Shown: piece by piece, positions 50,389 to 57,728 of the stretch
Layout: each line of letters starts with the position of its first letter
How positions within the stretch are numbered: the first letter of the stretch is position 1
Source: Cellulomonas sp. APG4
GTDB taxonomy: Bacteria > Actinomycetota > Actinomycetes > Actinomycetales > Cellulomonadaceae
DNA: 59,188 bases
Direction of reading: 5' to 3'
NCBI RefSeq assembly: GCF_009996735.1
Contig: NZ_JAACYI010000022.1
Location: forward strand, 1 to 59,188
Position numbers and translations under genes: made by a program
Notes under the pieces: model-generated
The model's database searches: none
What the model saw: the letters and a program-made list of their open reading frames with translations, nothing else
What the model was told of the DNA's origin: nothing

Positions 50389-50419
50389 GAACGCCCCGGT
50401 CCTCGTGACCGGGGCGTTC
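50389..50419 (+). terminator. Terminator after cspA
   Basis: GAACGCCCCGGTC and GACCGGGGCGTTC form a perfect 13-bp stem with a CTCGT loop. It may also serve the convergent GGDEF gene. Confidence 0.85.
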
Positions 50420-50451
50420 GTGCGTCCCGGGCCGGGAGAGGGGGGCGGGCG

Positions 50452-51699
50452 TCAGCTGCCGCGCTGTGCCCGACGGCGCCGCTTGACCCGGTACATCGCC
50501 GCGTCCGCCCGCGCGACCACGGCCGCGACGTCCTCGTCGCCGTCGGCCAGCACCCAGCCCACGCTCGCGCCGCACGTCACCCGCACGCCCTCGACGAGCA
50601 TCGGCTCGCCCAGCGCGTCCTCGATGCGTGACGCGACCGTCGAGGCGTCGTCGGCCGGCGTCTCGAGCGCCACCACGAACTCGTCGCCACCCAGCCGCGC
50701 CACGACGTCGGCGTCGCGCAGGCTCGCCCGCAGCCGCTCCGCCACCTCCACCAGCACCAGGTCGCCGAACGCGTGCCCGTGCGTGTCGTTGACCGGCTTG
50801 AAGTGGTCCAGGTCCAGGTAGGCGACCACCAGCGGCTCGCCCGAGCGGCGCACCCGCGCGAGCGCCGCGCCCAGCAGCACCTCGAGCATCCGGCGGTTCG
50901 CGAGCCCCGTGAGCGGGTCGTGCAGCGCGAGCTCGGCCATCTCCGCCTGGAGCGCGCGCATCTCCGTGACGTCGCGGCCCACGCCCTGCAGGCCGTCCTC
51001 GAGCTGCGCGAGCCGCATCTCGAGCACCACCCAGTCGCCGTCGGGCCTGCGCACGCGCAGGTCGAAGCGGTCCGGTACCTCGCCGCCGTCGAGCGCTTCA
51101 CGCAGCAGGGCGCGACCGTCCTCGTCGGTCAGGGCGAGCAGGGGGCCCAGGTGACCCAGGAACCGCTCGGCCGGCCAGCCCGTGAGGGTCTCGACCGACG
51201 GGCTGAGGTACGTCAGCTCAGCCCGAGGGGCGCGCTGGACGTGCCAGACGAGGTCCGCCGAGTGGTCGGCGAGCGCCCGGAACCGGGCCTCGCTCTGGGC
51301 CAGCAGCCGCTCCGTCGTGTGCCGCTCGCTCACGTCCCGCCCCACGGACAGCACCTGGCCACGCCCGTCGGGGCCCTCGAGGTACCGGTCCGTCCACTCG
51401 AGCCACACGTCGGGGACCCGCAGGGAGGGGCGGGCCGTCGGGTCGTAGAGCTGGGGTGTCGCCGGTCCCAGGCGCTCGACCTGGCGGCGCGCCCACACCA
51501 TCTCCTCGGGGAGCAACAGATCGCTCAGGGACTGGCCCACGAGCTCCGCAGCCGCGCGACCGTGCTGCCCGGCCCAGGCGCGGTTGCAGTAGAGCACCGT
51601 CAGGTCGTCGGCACGGAACCGCACCACCCACTCGGTCAGCAGGTCGAGGGTCTCGTCGAGGAACGCACCCCGCTCCGCCGCAGCGTCGCCGAGGTCCAC
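50452..51699 (-). CDS. PAS-PAS-GGDEF diguanylate cyclase
   Basis: 415 residues, cytoplasmic. Two PAS domains (about 15-125 and 135-245) with the PAS-associated motif GQVLSVGRDVSER, then a GGDEF domain (about 255-412). The catalytic signature is intact (LGGDEF, residues 337-341), DHFKPVNDTHGHAFGD provides the nucleotide contacts, and the feedback I-site RxxD is present (Arg328-Asp331, five residues before GGDEF). It should make c-di-GMP, with product inhibition. GTG start 51699 with AGGAG seven to eight bases upstream. No EAL domain. Confidence 0.93.
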   Translation of the reverse strand: MDLGDAAAERGAFLDETLDLLTEWVVRFRADDLTVLYCNRAWAGQHGRAAAELVGQSLSDLLLPEEMVWARRQVERLGPATPQLYDPTARPSLRVPDVWLEWTDRYLEGPDGRGQVLSVGRDVSERHTTERLLAQSEARFRALADHSADLVWHVQRAPRAELTYLSPSVETLTGWPAERFLGHLGPLLALTDEDGRALLREALDGGEVPDRFDLRVRRPDGDWVVLEMRLAQLEDGLQGVGRDVTEMRALQAEMAELALHDPLTGLANRRMLEVLLGAALARVRRSGEPLVVAYLDLDHFKPVNDTHGHAFGDLVLVEVAERLRASLRDADVVARLGGDEFVVALETPADDASTVASRIEDALGEPMLVEGVRVTCGASVGWVLADGDEDVAAVVARADAAMYRVKRRRRAQRGS

Positions 51700-51835
51700 G
51701 CGCGGCTCCTTCCGTGCCCCCGTCGAGGCACGCCCGGGTGGGGGATCCCGACCGTGCTCTTCTCCTCATCGTCCGCCCGCACCCGTGAGTGAGGGTACGG
51801 CGTGGTGATCCACGTCGCAGGCGGACGAGCGGGGC

Positions 51836-52015
51836 TCAGGGGTTGAGGTAGCTGCCCGGGTCGTCGTCCGTCGGGTTCGGCTCGGCTGGCATCGAGCGCA
51901 GCTGGTACGGGTCGGCCTCGCCGCCCGGCTCCTCCTGCTCGGCCTCGCGCACCTCGTCGACGGACTCGTCCGTCACGGCGTCGGGCTCGTCCGGGGGCGG
52001 GGTGGTCTCGCTCAT
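51836..52015 (-). CDS. Small acidic protein of unknown function
   Basis: 59 residues, strongly acidic and disorder-like (DEPDAVTDESVDEVREAEQE), ending in a DDDPGSYLNP tail that looks conserved rather than random. ATG at 52015 with GAGAGG about seven bases upstream. TAGCGT lies about 55 bases upstream, implying a short leader. Function unknown. Confidence 0.55.
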   Translation of the reverse strand: MSETTPPPDEPDAVTDESVDEVREAEQEEPGGEADPYQLRSMPAEPNPTDDDPGSYLNP

Positions 52016-52195
52016 CACGGTGCCTCTCGTCCGGGGTCGCGGGGATGGTCGCGACGCCTCCGACGCTAGGACGACGACGCGCCCGGCGCACCCGCACGAG
52101 ATCACCCGGCGACGTCTGCGCGCGTCGCGTGCAAGAAGCGGGCGGGGCACGACACAGTGCCGGTAGGTGGCCGAACGAGGCGGGGGAGCCGAGCT

Positions 52196-52756
52196 TTGCG
52201 TGACGACGCGTGGTTCGACGAGCTGTTCCGCCTGCACGCGACCGCCGTGCACCGCTACTTCGCGCGCCGCGCCCCCGCCGCCGACGTGCAGGACCTCGCG
52301 GCCGACGTGCTCGCCACCGCCTGGCGCCGGCGCGACGACGTGCCCGACGGCGCCGAGCTGCCGTGGCTCTACCGGACCGCGGGGTTCGTGCTCGCCAACC
52401 ACCGGCGCAAGGGACGGCCCACGCCTGTCGAGCACCTGCCCGACGTCGCCGACGACACCGACCCGGCCGACCTCGCCGTGGCCGACGACGAGGTGCGGCG
52501 CGCGCTCGCACGGCTCTCGGCCCGCGACCGGCAGGTGCTGCTCCTCAACGCCTGGGAGGGCCTCGACGGGCAGCAGCTCGCCGAGGTGCTCGGCATCAGC
52601 CGGGGTGGCGCCGACGCGGCCCTGTCCCGCGCCCGGGCCCGGTTGCGTGCGGCCTGGGCGGACGACGACGCCGACGACGCTGCGGCCGACGACGGCCCGG
52701 CGGGTCGTCCGGGCACGGGTGCAAGCGCGACCCCGCCCACGACACAGGCTCGGTGA
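52196..52756 (+). CDS. ECF RNA polymerase sigma factor, third cassette
   Basis: 186 residues from TTG 52196. Region 2 is LFRLHATAVHRYFARRAPAA and VQDLAADVLATAWRRRDDVP, region 4 is LARLSARDRQVLLLNAWEGL with the helix-turn-helix GQQLAEVLGISRGGADAALS. The TTG is preferred for GGGGGAG six bases upstream; GTG at 52157 is the alternative (13 residues longer). It belongs to a different ECF group from the two factors at 5 and 9 kb. The next gene starts 30 bases on and encodes a membrane protein, so this is again a sigma/membrane pair. Confidence 0.87.
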   Translation: MRDDAWFDELFRLHATAVHRYFARRAPAADVQDLAADVLATAWRRRDDVPDGAELPWLYRTAGFVLANHRRKGRPTPVEHLPDVADDTDPADLAVADDEVRRALARLSARDRQVLLLNAWEGLDGQQLAEVLGISRGGADAALSRARARLRAAWADDDADDAAADDGPAGRPGTGASATPPTTQAR

Positions 52757-52786
52757 CGTGAACCACCGCAGCCCCAGGAGGTCGCC

Positions 52787-54217
52787 GTGAGCAGCAGCTC
52801 TCCCGTCCCGCCGGACGCGGACCTCGCACGCCTGCGCGCGGCCGACCCTGCCGCCGGCACCGAGGTGGACCTCGCCGCACTGCGCGCGGCCGTCGACGCC
52901 CGCCGCGCCGCGCCCGACGGCGCCACGCCTGGCGGTGCCGCAGCAGAGAGCGCGCCCGACGGGACGTCGTCGGGCAGTGCCGGAGCCTCGGGCGGGACCG
53001 ACGAGCTCGCACGGGCACGCGCACGTCGTCTGCAGTGGCCCGCGCGCGTCGCCGTCGCCGCTGCGGCCGCCCTGGTGGTGGGCGTCGGGGGCGGCTACGC
53101 GCTCGGTGCCGCGGGCGGCGGATCCGACTACTACTCGGTCGCCGACGCGGCCGATGCCGGAGCCTCGGAGGAGTCGGCGTCGGGCGCGGCCGAGGGCGGC
53201 GCGGGCCCTGAGGGCATGATCGAAGGTCCTCGCGCGGGTACCGCGGGTGCCGCGGGCGACGCGGCCCTCTGGGCACCCGGCGGCCGCACCGTCTTCACGG
53301 GCGCGTCGCTCGGGAACGCCACCGCGAGCGCGACGGCCTGGGCGCTCGACGCGCCCGCGGCCTTCACCGAGGACCGCGTGACCCAGGTGGCCACGGCCCT
53401 CGGGCTCGAGGACGTGCGCCTCGAGGACGGCGTGTGGCGCGCCGGCGGCGAGCCCGGGCAGGGGCCCGTGCTCGACGTGCAGCCCGACGGCCTCACGAGC
53501 ACCAGCTTCTACGACCCCGCGACCGACCCGTGGGCGTGCGGCGCCGACGAGCTCACCGACGACGGCGCGTGCGCCGAACGCGACCTGGGCCCCGCCCCCG
53601 CGCCCGCACAGGCGGAGGCCGACACCGTCGAGCTGCTGACGGCGATCGGTCTGACGGCCGCGGACCTCGCGGTGACCTCCGAGTCGCCCGACGGCGTCTG
53701 GGTGCACGTGACCGCCGAGATCCAGGTGGACGGCCGGCCGAGCGGGCTGCAGTGGTCGGCCACCTGGACCGGCGGGGGCCTCCAGTCGCTCTACGGCCCC
53801 CTCGCCCCGCTCACCGAGCTCGGCGAGTACGACGTCGTGAGCCCGGCCGAGGCCGTCGAGCGCCTGAGCGACCCGCGGTTCGGTGCCGACGGCGGCATGG
53901 CGATCCCCTACGCGGCGGCACGGGGCGCCGAGGCGGACGCGGTCGCGCCGTCGATCGAGCCCGACGCGCCCACGGGGCTCGTGCTGCCCGAGCGGCCGTC
54001 GGGCGAGCCACCCACCCCGCTCGCACCCGGTGCCGCCGTGCCGTGGCCCGTCACCACCGTCGAGCTGGTCGGCGCGCGTCTGGTGCTCGCGGTGCACCAC
54101 GGCAGCGACGGCGCCGCGGCCCTGCTGCCCACGTACGAGCTCGCGGACGCCGCGGGGTCCACGTGGCGGGTCCTCGCGCTCGACGAGCAGCACCTCGACC
54201 TGAGCGGCGGGCGGTGA
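52787..54217 (+). CDS. Single-pass membrane protein partner of the third ECF sigma factor
   Basis: 476 residues. The cytoplasmic part (1-86) includes LARLRAADPAAGTEVDLAAL, a start seen in ECF-linked membrane proteins, then a membrane helix (87-108, VAVAAAAALVVGVGGGYALG) and a large extracytoplasmic domain with Ala/Glu-rich linker and beta-like segments. No zinc anti-sigma motif. GTG 52787 follows AGGAGG. Probably an anti-sigma or sensor protein; inference from context. It has no clear sequence relation to the partners at 3.7 and 7.9 kb. Confidence 0.75.
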   Translation: MSSSSPVPPDADLARLRAADPAAGTEVDLAALRAAVDARRAAPDGATPGGAAAESAPDGTSSGSAGASGGTDELARARARRLQWPARVAVAAAAALVVGVGGGYALGAAGGGSDYYSVADAADAGASEESASGAAEGGAGPEGMIEGPRAGTAGAAGDAALWAPGGRTVFTGASLGNATASATAWALDAPAAFTEDRVTQVATALGLEDVRLEDGVWRAGGEPGQGPVLDVQPDGLTSTSFYDPATDPWACGADELTDDGACAERDLGPAPAPAQAEADTVELLTAIGLTAADLAVTSESPDGVWVHVTAEIQVDGRPSGLQWSATWTGGGLQSLYGPLAPLTELGEYDVVSPAEAVERLSDPRFGADGGMAIPYAAARGAEADAVAPSIEPDAPTGLVLPERPSGEPPTPLAPGAAVPWPVTTVELVGARLVLAVHHGSDGAAALLPTYELADAAGSTWRVLALDEQHLDLSGGR

Positions 54218-54219
54218 CC

Positions 54220-54435
54220 ATGGCGACCGAGGCACGCGGGCCGGCCCGGACGCCGGCGTCGGACGCGGCCCTGACGCCCGACGGCGCCGCGGCAGCGCTC
54301 GCCGCCGAACGTCCTGTCGACCGCCTCGACCGCGAGCTGCGACGCATGGCCCTGCTGCACCGGCGTGCCGTGCGCCGCGCCGCCGGGCGCCCGGCACGCG
54401 CGCCCGGTCGGATCGTGCCGGCCTCCTCCCGCTGA
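54220..54435 (+). CDS. Small basic protein of unknown function
   Basis: 71 residues, starting two bases after the upstream stop (ATG 54220), so likely cotranslated with the sigma partner. It has a helical, Arg-rich second half (RLDRELRRMALLHRRAVRRA). No family recognised. It might be a small regulator of the cassette, but a chance frame cannot be ruled out. Confidence 0.5.
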   Translation: MATEARGPARTPASDAALTPDGAAAALAAERPVDRLDRELRRMALLHRRAVRRAAGRPARAPGRIVPASSR

Positions 54436-54559
54436 TCCGGGCCGCGACCTGCGGCGCCGTACCGTGCGTTCACCCGTACGGCGCACTAGGTTCGGTCCCG
54501 ACGACGTCGCGAGGGCGTGGTCGAGCGCACCGCGGCCTCCGCGGTGGAGGAGGGTGGCC

Positions 54560-56149
54560 GTGGACGAGCGCGACGAGCCGGGCGACGGGGCCGCGACGGC
54601 CCCGGGTGCTGCGCCCGACGACGCACGTCCACTGACGCGCCGCGAGCTGCGTGCGCTCGAGGAGGCCCGCCGCCGCGAGGCGGAGGAGCAGCCCGCCCCG
54701 TCCGACTCAGCCCCGTCCGACGCACCTCCTGGCGCCGTCGGCCCCGAGGCCGGGGCGCCCGACGCCGACGCCGTCGGGCCGGACGAGCTCGAAGGTGTCC
54801 CGGTGGACGTGACCGCCCAGATCCCGCGGGTACTCACCGAGGACGACGCGGACGCCGACGACGTGCGGTGGGAGGGCCCCTTCCCGCCCGTGGGTCACGT
54901 GCCTCCGGCCGCCTCGCGCTGGCCCGCGCCACCGCTCAGCGAGCTCGCGCAAGGGCCGCCGCCCCCGCCCGCGCCGCCACCCGTCGTCGCCGCACCGCCG
55001 GAGCCGAAGGAGGACGACGTGGAGGAGCCGTCGACGCCTGCGCCCGCAGACCTCGCGTCCGGCTCGACCCCGCCGGTCAGCGAGGAGACGGACGACGAGC
55101 CCGAGGGCCCGGTCCCCGTGGGCTGGGACCACGGGATCGGCGACGGCGCCGCGGTGCCCGTCCCACCCGTCACCGAGGTCCCGCACGCGGAGCCGCGCGA
55201 CGACGCGGACGAGGAAGGCCTGCCCACGCTCGACGACCTGCTCGCCGGACGTCCCGCGCCGGCGACGGGCCCGGCGGAGATGGGCTGGCAGGCGACCGTG
55301 CGCAGGCTCACGGGCGGTCTGGTGTCGCCGCGACCGGGCCCCGCCGAGCGGCGCCACCGCGACGACGTCGCCTCGGTGCAGCGCACCCTCGACGGGCCGC
55401 GCACCGTCGTCGTGATCAACCCCAAGGGCGGGGCGCAGAAGACCACGGCGACGCTGCTCATCGCGGCGACCTTCGGCATGCACCGCGGCGGCTACACGCT
55501 CGCGTGGGACAACAACGAGACGCGCGGCACGCTCGGCTGGCGCTCGCACCCCGCGCCCCACCACAGCACCGCCGTCGACCTGCTCCAGGACCTCGGCCGC
55601 TTCGACGAGGACCGCGCACGCGTCGGTGACCTCGACAGCTACGTGCGGGCCCAGGGCTCCGCGCAGTTCGACGTGCTGGCCTCGGACGAGGACGCCGCGT
55701 CGGCCGCGTCCATCGACGCGTACGCGTTCCGTTCGCTGCACCGCACGCTCGCGCGGTTCTACCGCGTGATGGTGATCGACACGGGCAACAACATGCGTGC
55801 GTCGAACTGGCAGGCGGCGCTCGAGGCCGCGGACCAGGTGGTGATCGTCTCGACGGTGCGTGAGGACACGTCGCAGTCCGCGGCGTGGGCCGTCGACGCG
55901 ATGCGCGCGACCGGGCACGCGGACGCCGTCGAGCGGGCCGTCACGGTGCTGTCCTCACCCGCCCCTCGGCGCGACGAGGCCCTGGCCGCACGGTTGCACG
56001 AGCACTTCGGCCGGTTGACCCGCACGGTGCTGGACGTGCCCTACGACCCGGCGCTCGTGGCGGGCGGGCCGATCGACTACGACGCCCTCTCGCGGGAGAG
56101 CCGCGAGGCGTGGCTGCGCGTGACCGCCGCCGTCGCCGACGGCCTGTGA
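54560..56149 (+). CDS. ParA/MinD-like ATPase with long disordered N-terminus
   Basis: 529 residues. Residues 1-270 are Pro/Ala/Asp/Glu-rich and disordered, with an early charged helix (LTRRELRALEEARRREAEEQ). The C-terminal domain has a deviant Walker A motif KGGAQKTT (Lys289-Thr296), WDNNETRGTLGWRS and VMVIDTGNNM (Walker B), and VVIVSTVREDTSQSA. This is the build of actinobacterial ParA-like proteins such as EspI near ESX systems, but no ESX or ParB gene is in view. GTG 54560 with AGGAGG upstream. Role unknown; perhaps positioning or secretion regulation. Confidence 0.85.
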   Translation: MDERDEPGDGAATAPGAAPDDARPLTRRELRALEEARRREAEEQPAPSDSAPSDAPPGAVGPEAGAPDADAVGPDELEGVPVDVTAQIPRVLTEDDADADDVRWEGPFPPVGHVPPAASRWPAPPLSELAQGPPPPPAPPPVVAAPPEPKEDDVEEPSTPAPADLASGSTPPVSEETDDEPEGPVPVGWDHGIGDGAAVPVPPVTEVPHAEPRDDADEEGLPTLDDLLAGRPAPATGPAEMGWQATVRRLTGGLVSPRPGPAERRHRDDVASVQRTLDGPRTVVVINPKGGAQKTTATLLIAATFGMHRGGYTLAWDNNETRGTLGWRSHPAPHHSTAVDLLQDLGRFDEDRARVGDLDSYVRAQGSAQFDVLASDEDAASAASIDAYAFRSLHRTLARFYRVMVIDTGNNMRASNWQAALEAADQVVIVSTVREDTSQSAAWAVDAMRATGHADAVERAVTVLSSPAPRRDEALAARLHEHFGRLTRTVLDVPYDPALVAGGPIDYDALSRESREAWLRVTAAVADGL

Positions 56150-56200
56150 CCAGCGCGCCGCCGTCCGGGTGATGCCGCGCCGCGACGCGCCGCGAGGCCG

Positions 56201-56228
56201 TTGACAGCGCGTGCTTACTCGGTAACCT
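56201..56228 (+). promoter_or_regulatory. Promoter of the PadR-ABC operon
   Basis: TTGACA (56201-56206) and TAACCT (56223-56228) with 16 bases between: the best sigma-A type promoter in the window. The inverted repeat TTAC-TCG-GTAA (56215-56225) overlaps the -10 box and may be a PadR operator. Confidence 0.7.
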
Positions 56229-56292
56229 TCCTGCTCAGGGGCGCGCATGCGCGGCATCAGGCCGACGCGCCCCCCGCAGACAGGGGGCGTTC

Positions 56293-56985
56293 GTGACAGT
56301 GCGGAACAGCCTGCTCGCGCTGCTCGCCGAGCAGCCGATGCACGGCTACCAGCTCAAGCAGGAGTTCGAGCGGCGCACGGGCGGCACCTGGCCGCTCAAC
56401 ATCGGGCAGGTCTACACGACCGTCCAGCGCCTCGTCCGTGACGGCCTCGTCGTACCGGTCCCGCAGGGGGAGACCGGTCCGGCCGAGGACGTCCCGGTCG
56501 AGCGCTTCCGCCTCACGCCCGACGGCGAGGCGGAGGCGGCGGGGTGGTGGTCGCGGCCCGTCGAGCGCGGCGCCCCCGCGCGCGACGAGCTCGCGATCAA
56601 GCTCGCGCTCGCGGTGACCGTGCCCGGGGTCGACGTCGCGGCGATGATCCAGGCCCAGCGCACCGAGACGCTGCGCTCGCTGCGCGACTACACCCGGCTC
56701 AAGGCCTCGGCCGCGCGTGCCGGCGCCGCCGAGGGCGCGGACCTCGCGTGGAGCCTCGTGCTCGACAACCTCGTGTTCGCGGCCGAGGCCGAGGTGCGCT
56801 GGCTCGACCACGTCGAGGCCCGGGTCGCCCGTGCGGCACGCGCCGGTGGCCTGCGCGCCAAGGCGTCGACGGACGCCACGGGTGCGAGCACGCCCTCCGA
56901 GGGCGCGACTGGCCCGCGGGCCACGGGCGACGCGTCCACGCACCACAGCACCGCGGCGCCGTCGGGCCGGCGGGGTGCGCCGTGA
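56293..56985 (+). CDS. PadR-family transcriptional regulator
   Basis: 230 residues. PadR winged helix: SLLALLAEQPMHGYQLKQEF, then WPLNIGQVYTTVQRLVRDGL and the wing (RFRLTPDGEAEA). A long C-terminal helix region (about 100-190) serves dimerisation, followed by a disordered tail. GTG 56293 with GGGGG upstream. Its TGA overlaps the ABC ATPase start (GTGA). PadR genes heading MacB-like ABC operons usually repress them in the absence of the exported compound. Confidence 0.92.
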   Translation: MTVRNSLLALLAEQPMHGYQLKQEFERRTGGTWPLNIGQVYTTVQRLVRDGLVVPVPQGETGPAEDVPVERFRLTPDGEAEAAGWWSRPVERGAPARDELAIKLALAVTVPGVDVAAMIQAQRTETLRSLRDYTRLKASAARAGAAEGADLAWSLVLDNLVFAAEAEVRWLDHVEARVARAARAGGLRAKASTDATGASTPSEGATGPRATGDASTHHSTAAPSGRRGAP

Positions 56986-57728
56986 GCCTGGGCCCGGTGC
57001 TGCTGCGCCTCGCGGGCGTGGGCCGCACCCACGGCGAGGGCGACCTCGCCGTCCACGCGCTGCGCGACGTCGACCTCGAGGTGCGGGTGGGTGAGCTGGT
57101 CGCCGTCATGGGCCCCTCGGGGTCGGGAAAGTCGACGCTGCTCAACCTCGCGGGTGGGCTCGACACGCCGACCACCGGGACCGTCACGCTGGCGGGCACC
57201 GAGGTCGCGGGGATGGACGCCCGCGGCCGCGCCCGCCTGCGCCGGCGCAGCGTCGGCTACGTGTTCCAGGACTTCAACCTCGTCCCCGCGCTCACGGCCG
57301 CCGAGAACGTGGCCCTCCCGCGCGAGCTCGACGGGGTCGCGGCACGTGCCGCGCGCACCGAGGCCCTCGACGCGCTCACGGCGGTCGGTGTCGCCGAGGT
57401 CGCGGACAGGTTCCCGGACGAGCTCTCGGGCGGTCAGCGGCAGCGTGTCGCGATCGCGCGCGCCCTCGCCGGGCCGCGCCGCCTGGTGCTGGCCGACGAG
57501 CCCACGGGTGCGCTCGACTCCGTGACCGGGGAAGAGGTGATGCAGGTGCTGCGCGCACGCGTCGACGCCGGGGCCGCCGGCCTGCTCGTCACGCACGAGG
57601 CCCGCTTCGCGGCGTGGGCCGACCGCACGATCTTCCTGCGCGACGGCGTCGTCGTGGACACCACAGGCTTCGCACCCGGGCCCGACGAGCTGCTCGCCGG
57701 TTCCACCCGCACGGGTCGCGGGCGCTGA
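56982..57728 (+). CDS. ABC transporter ATP-binding protein (MacB/LolD-like)
   Basis: 248 residues. Walker A GPSGSGKST, Q-loop in GYVFQDFNLVPALTA, signature ELSGGQRQRVAIARAL, Walker B LVLADEPTGALDS, and the H-loop TH in LLVTHEARF. The LNLAGGLDTPTTGTV stretch is typical of the MacB/LolD/FtsE group. It drives the FtsX-type permease that follows (TGATG overlap). Substrate probably a peptide, lipid or antibiotic. Confidence 0.95.
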   Translation: MSLGPVLLRLAGVGRTHGEGDLAVHALRDVDLEVRVGELVAVMGPSGSGKSTLLNLAGGLDTPTTGTVTLAGTEVAGMDARGRARLRRRSVGYVFQDFNLVPALTAAENVALPRELDGVAARAARTEALDALTAVGVAEVADRFPDELSGGQRQRVAIARALAGPRRLVLADEPTGALDSVTGEEVMQVLRARVDAGAAGLLVTHEARFAAWADRTIFLRDGVVVDTTGFAPGPDELLAGSTRTGRGR

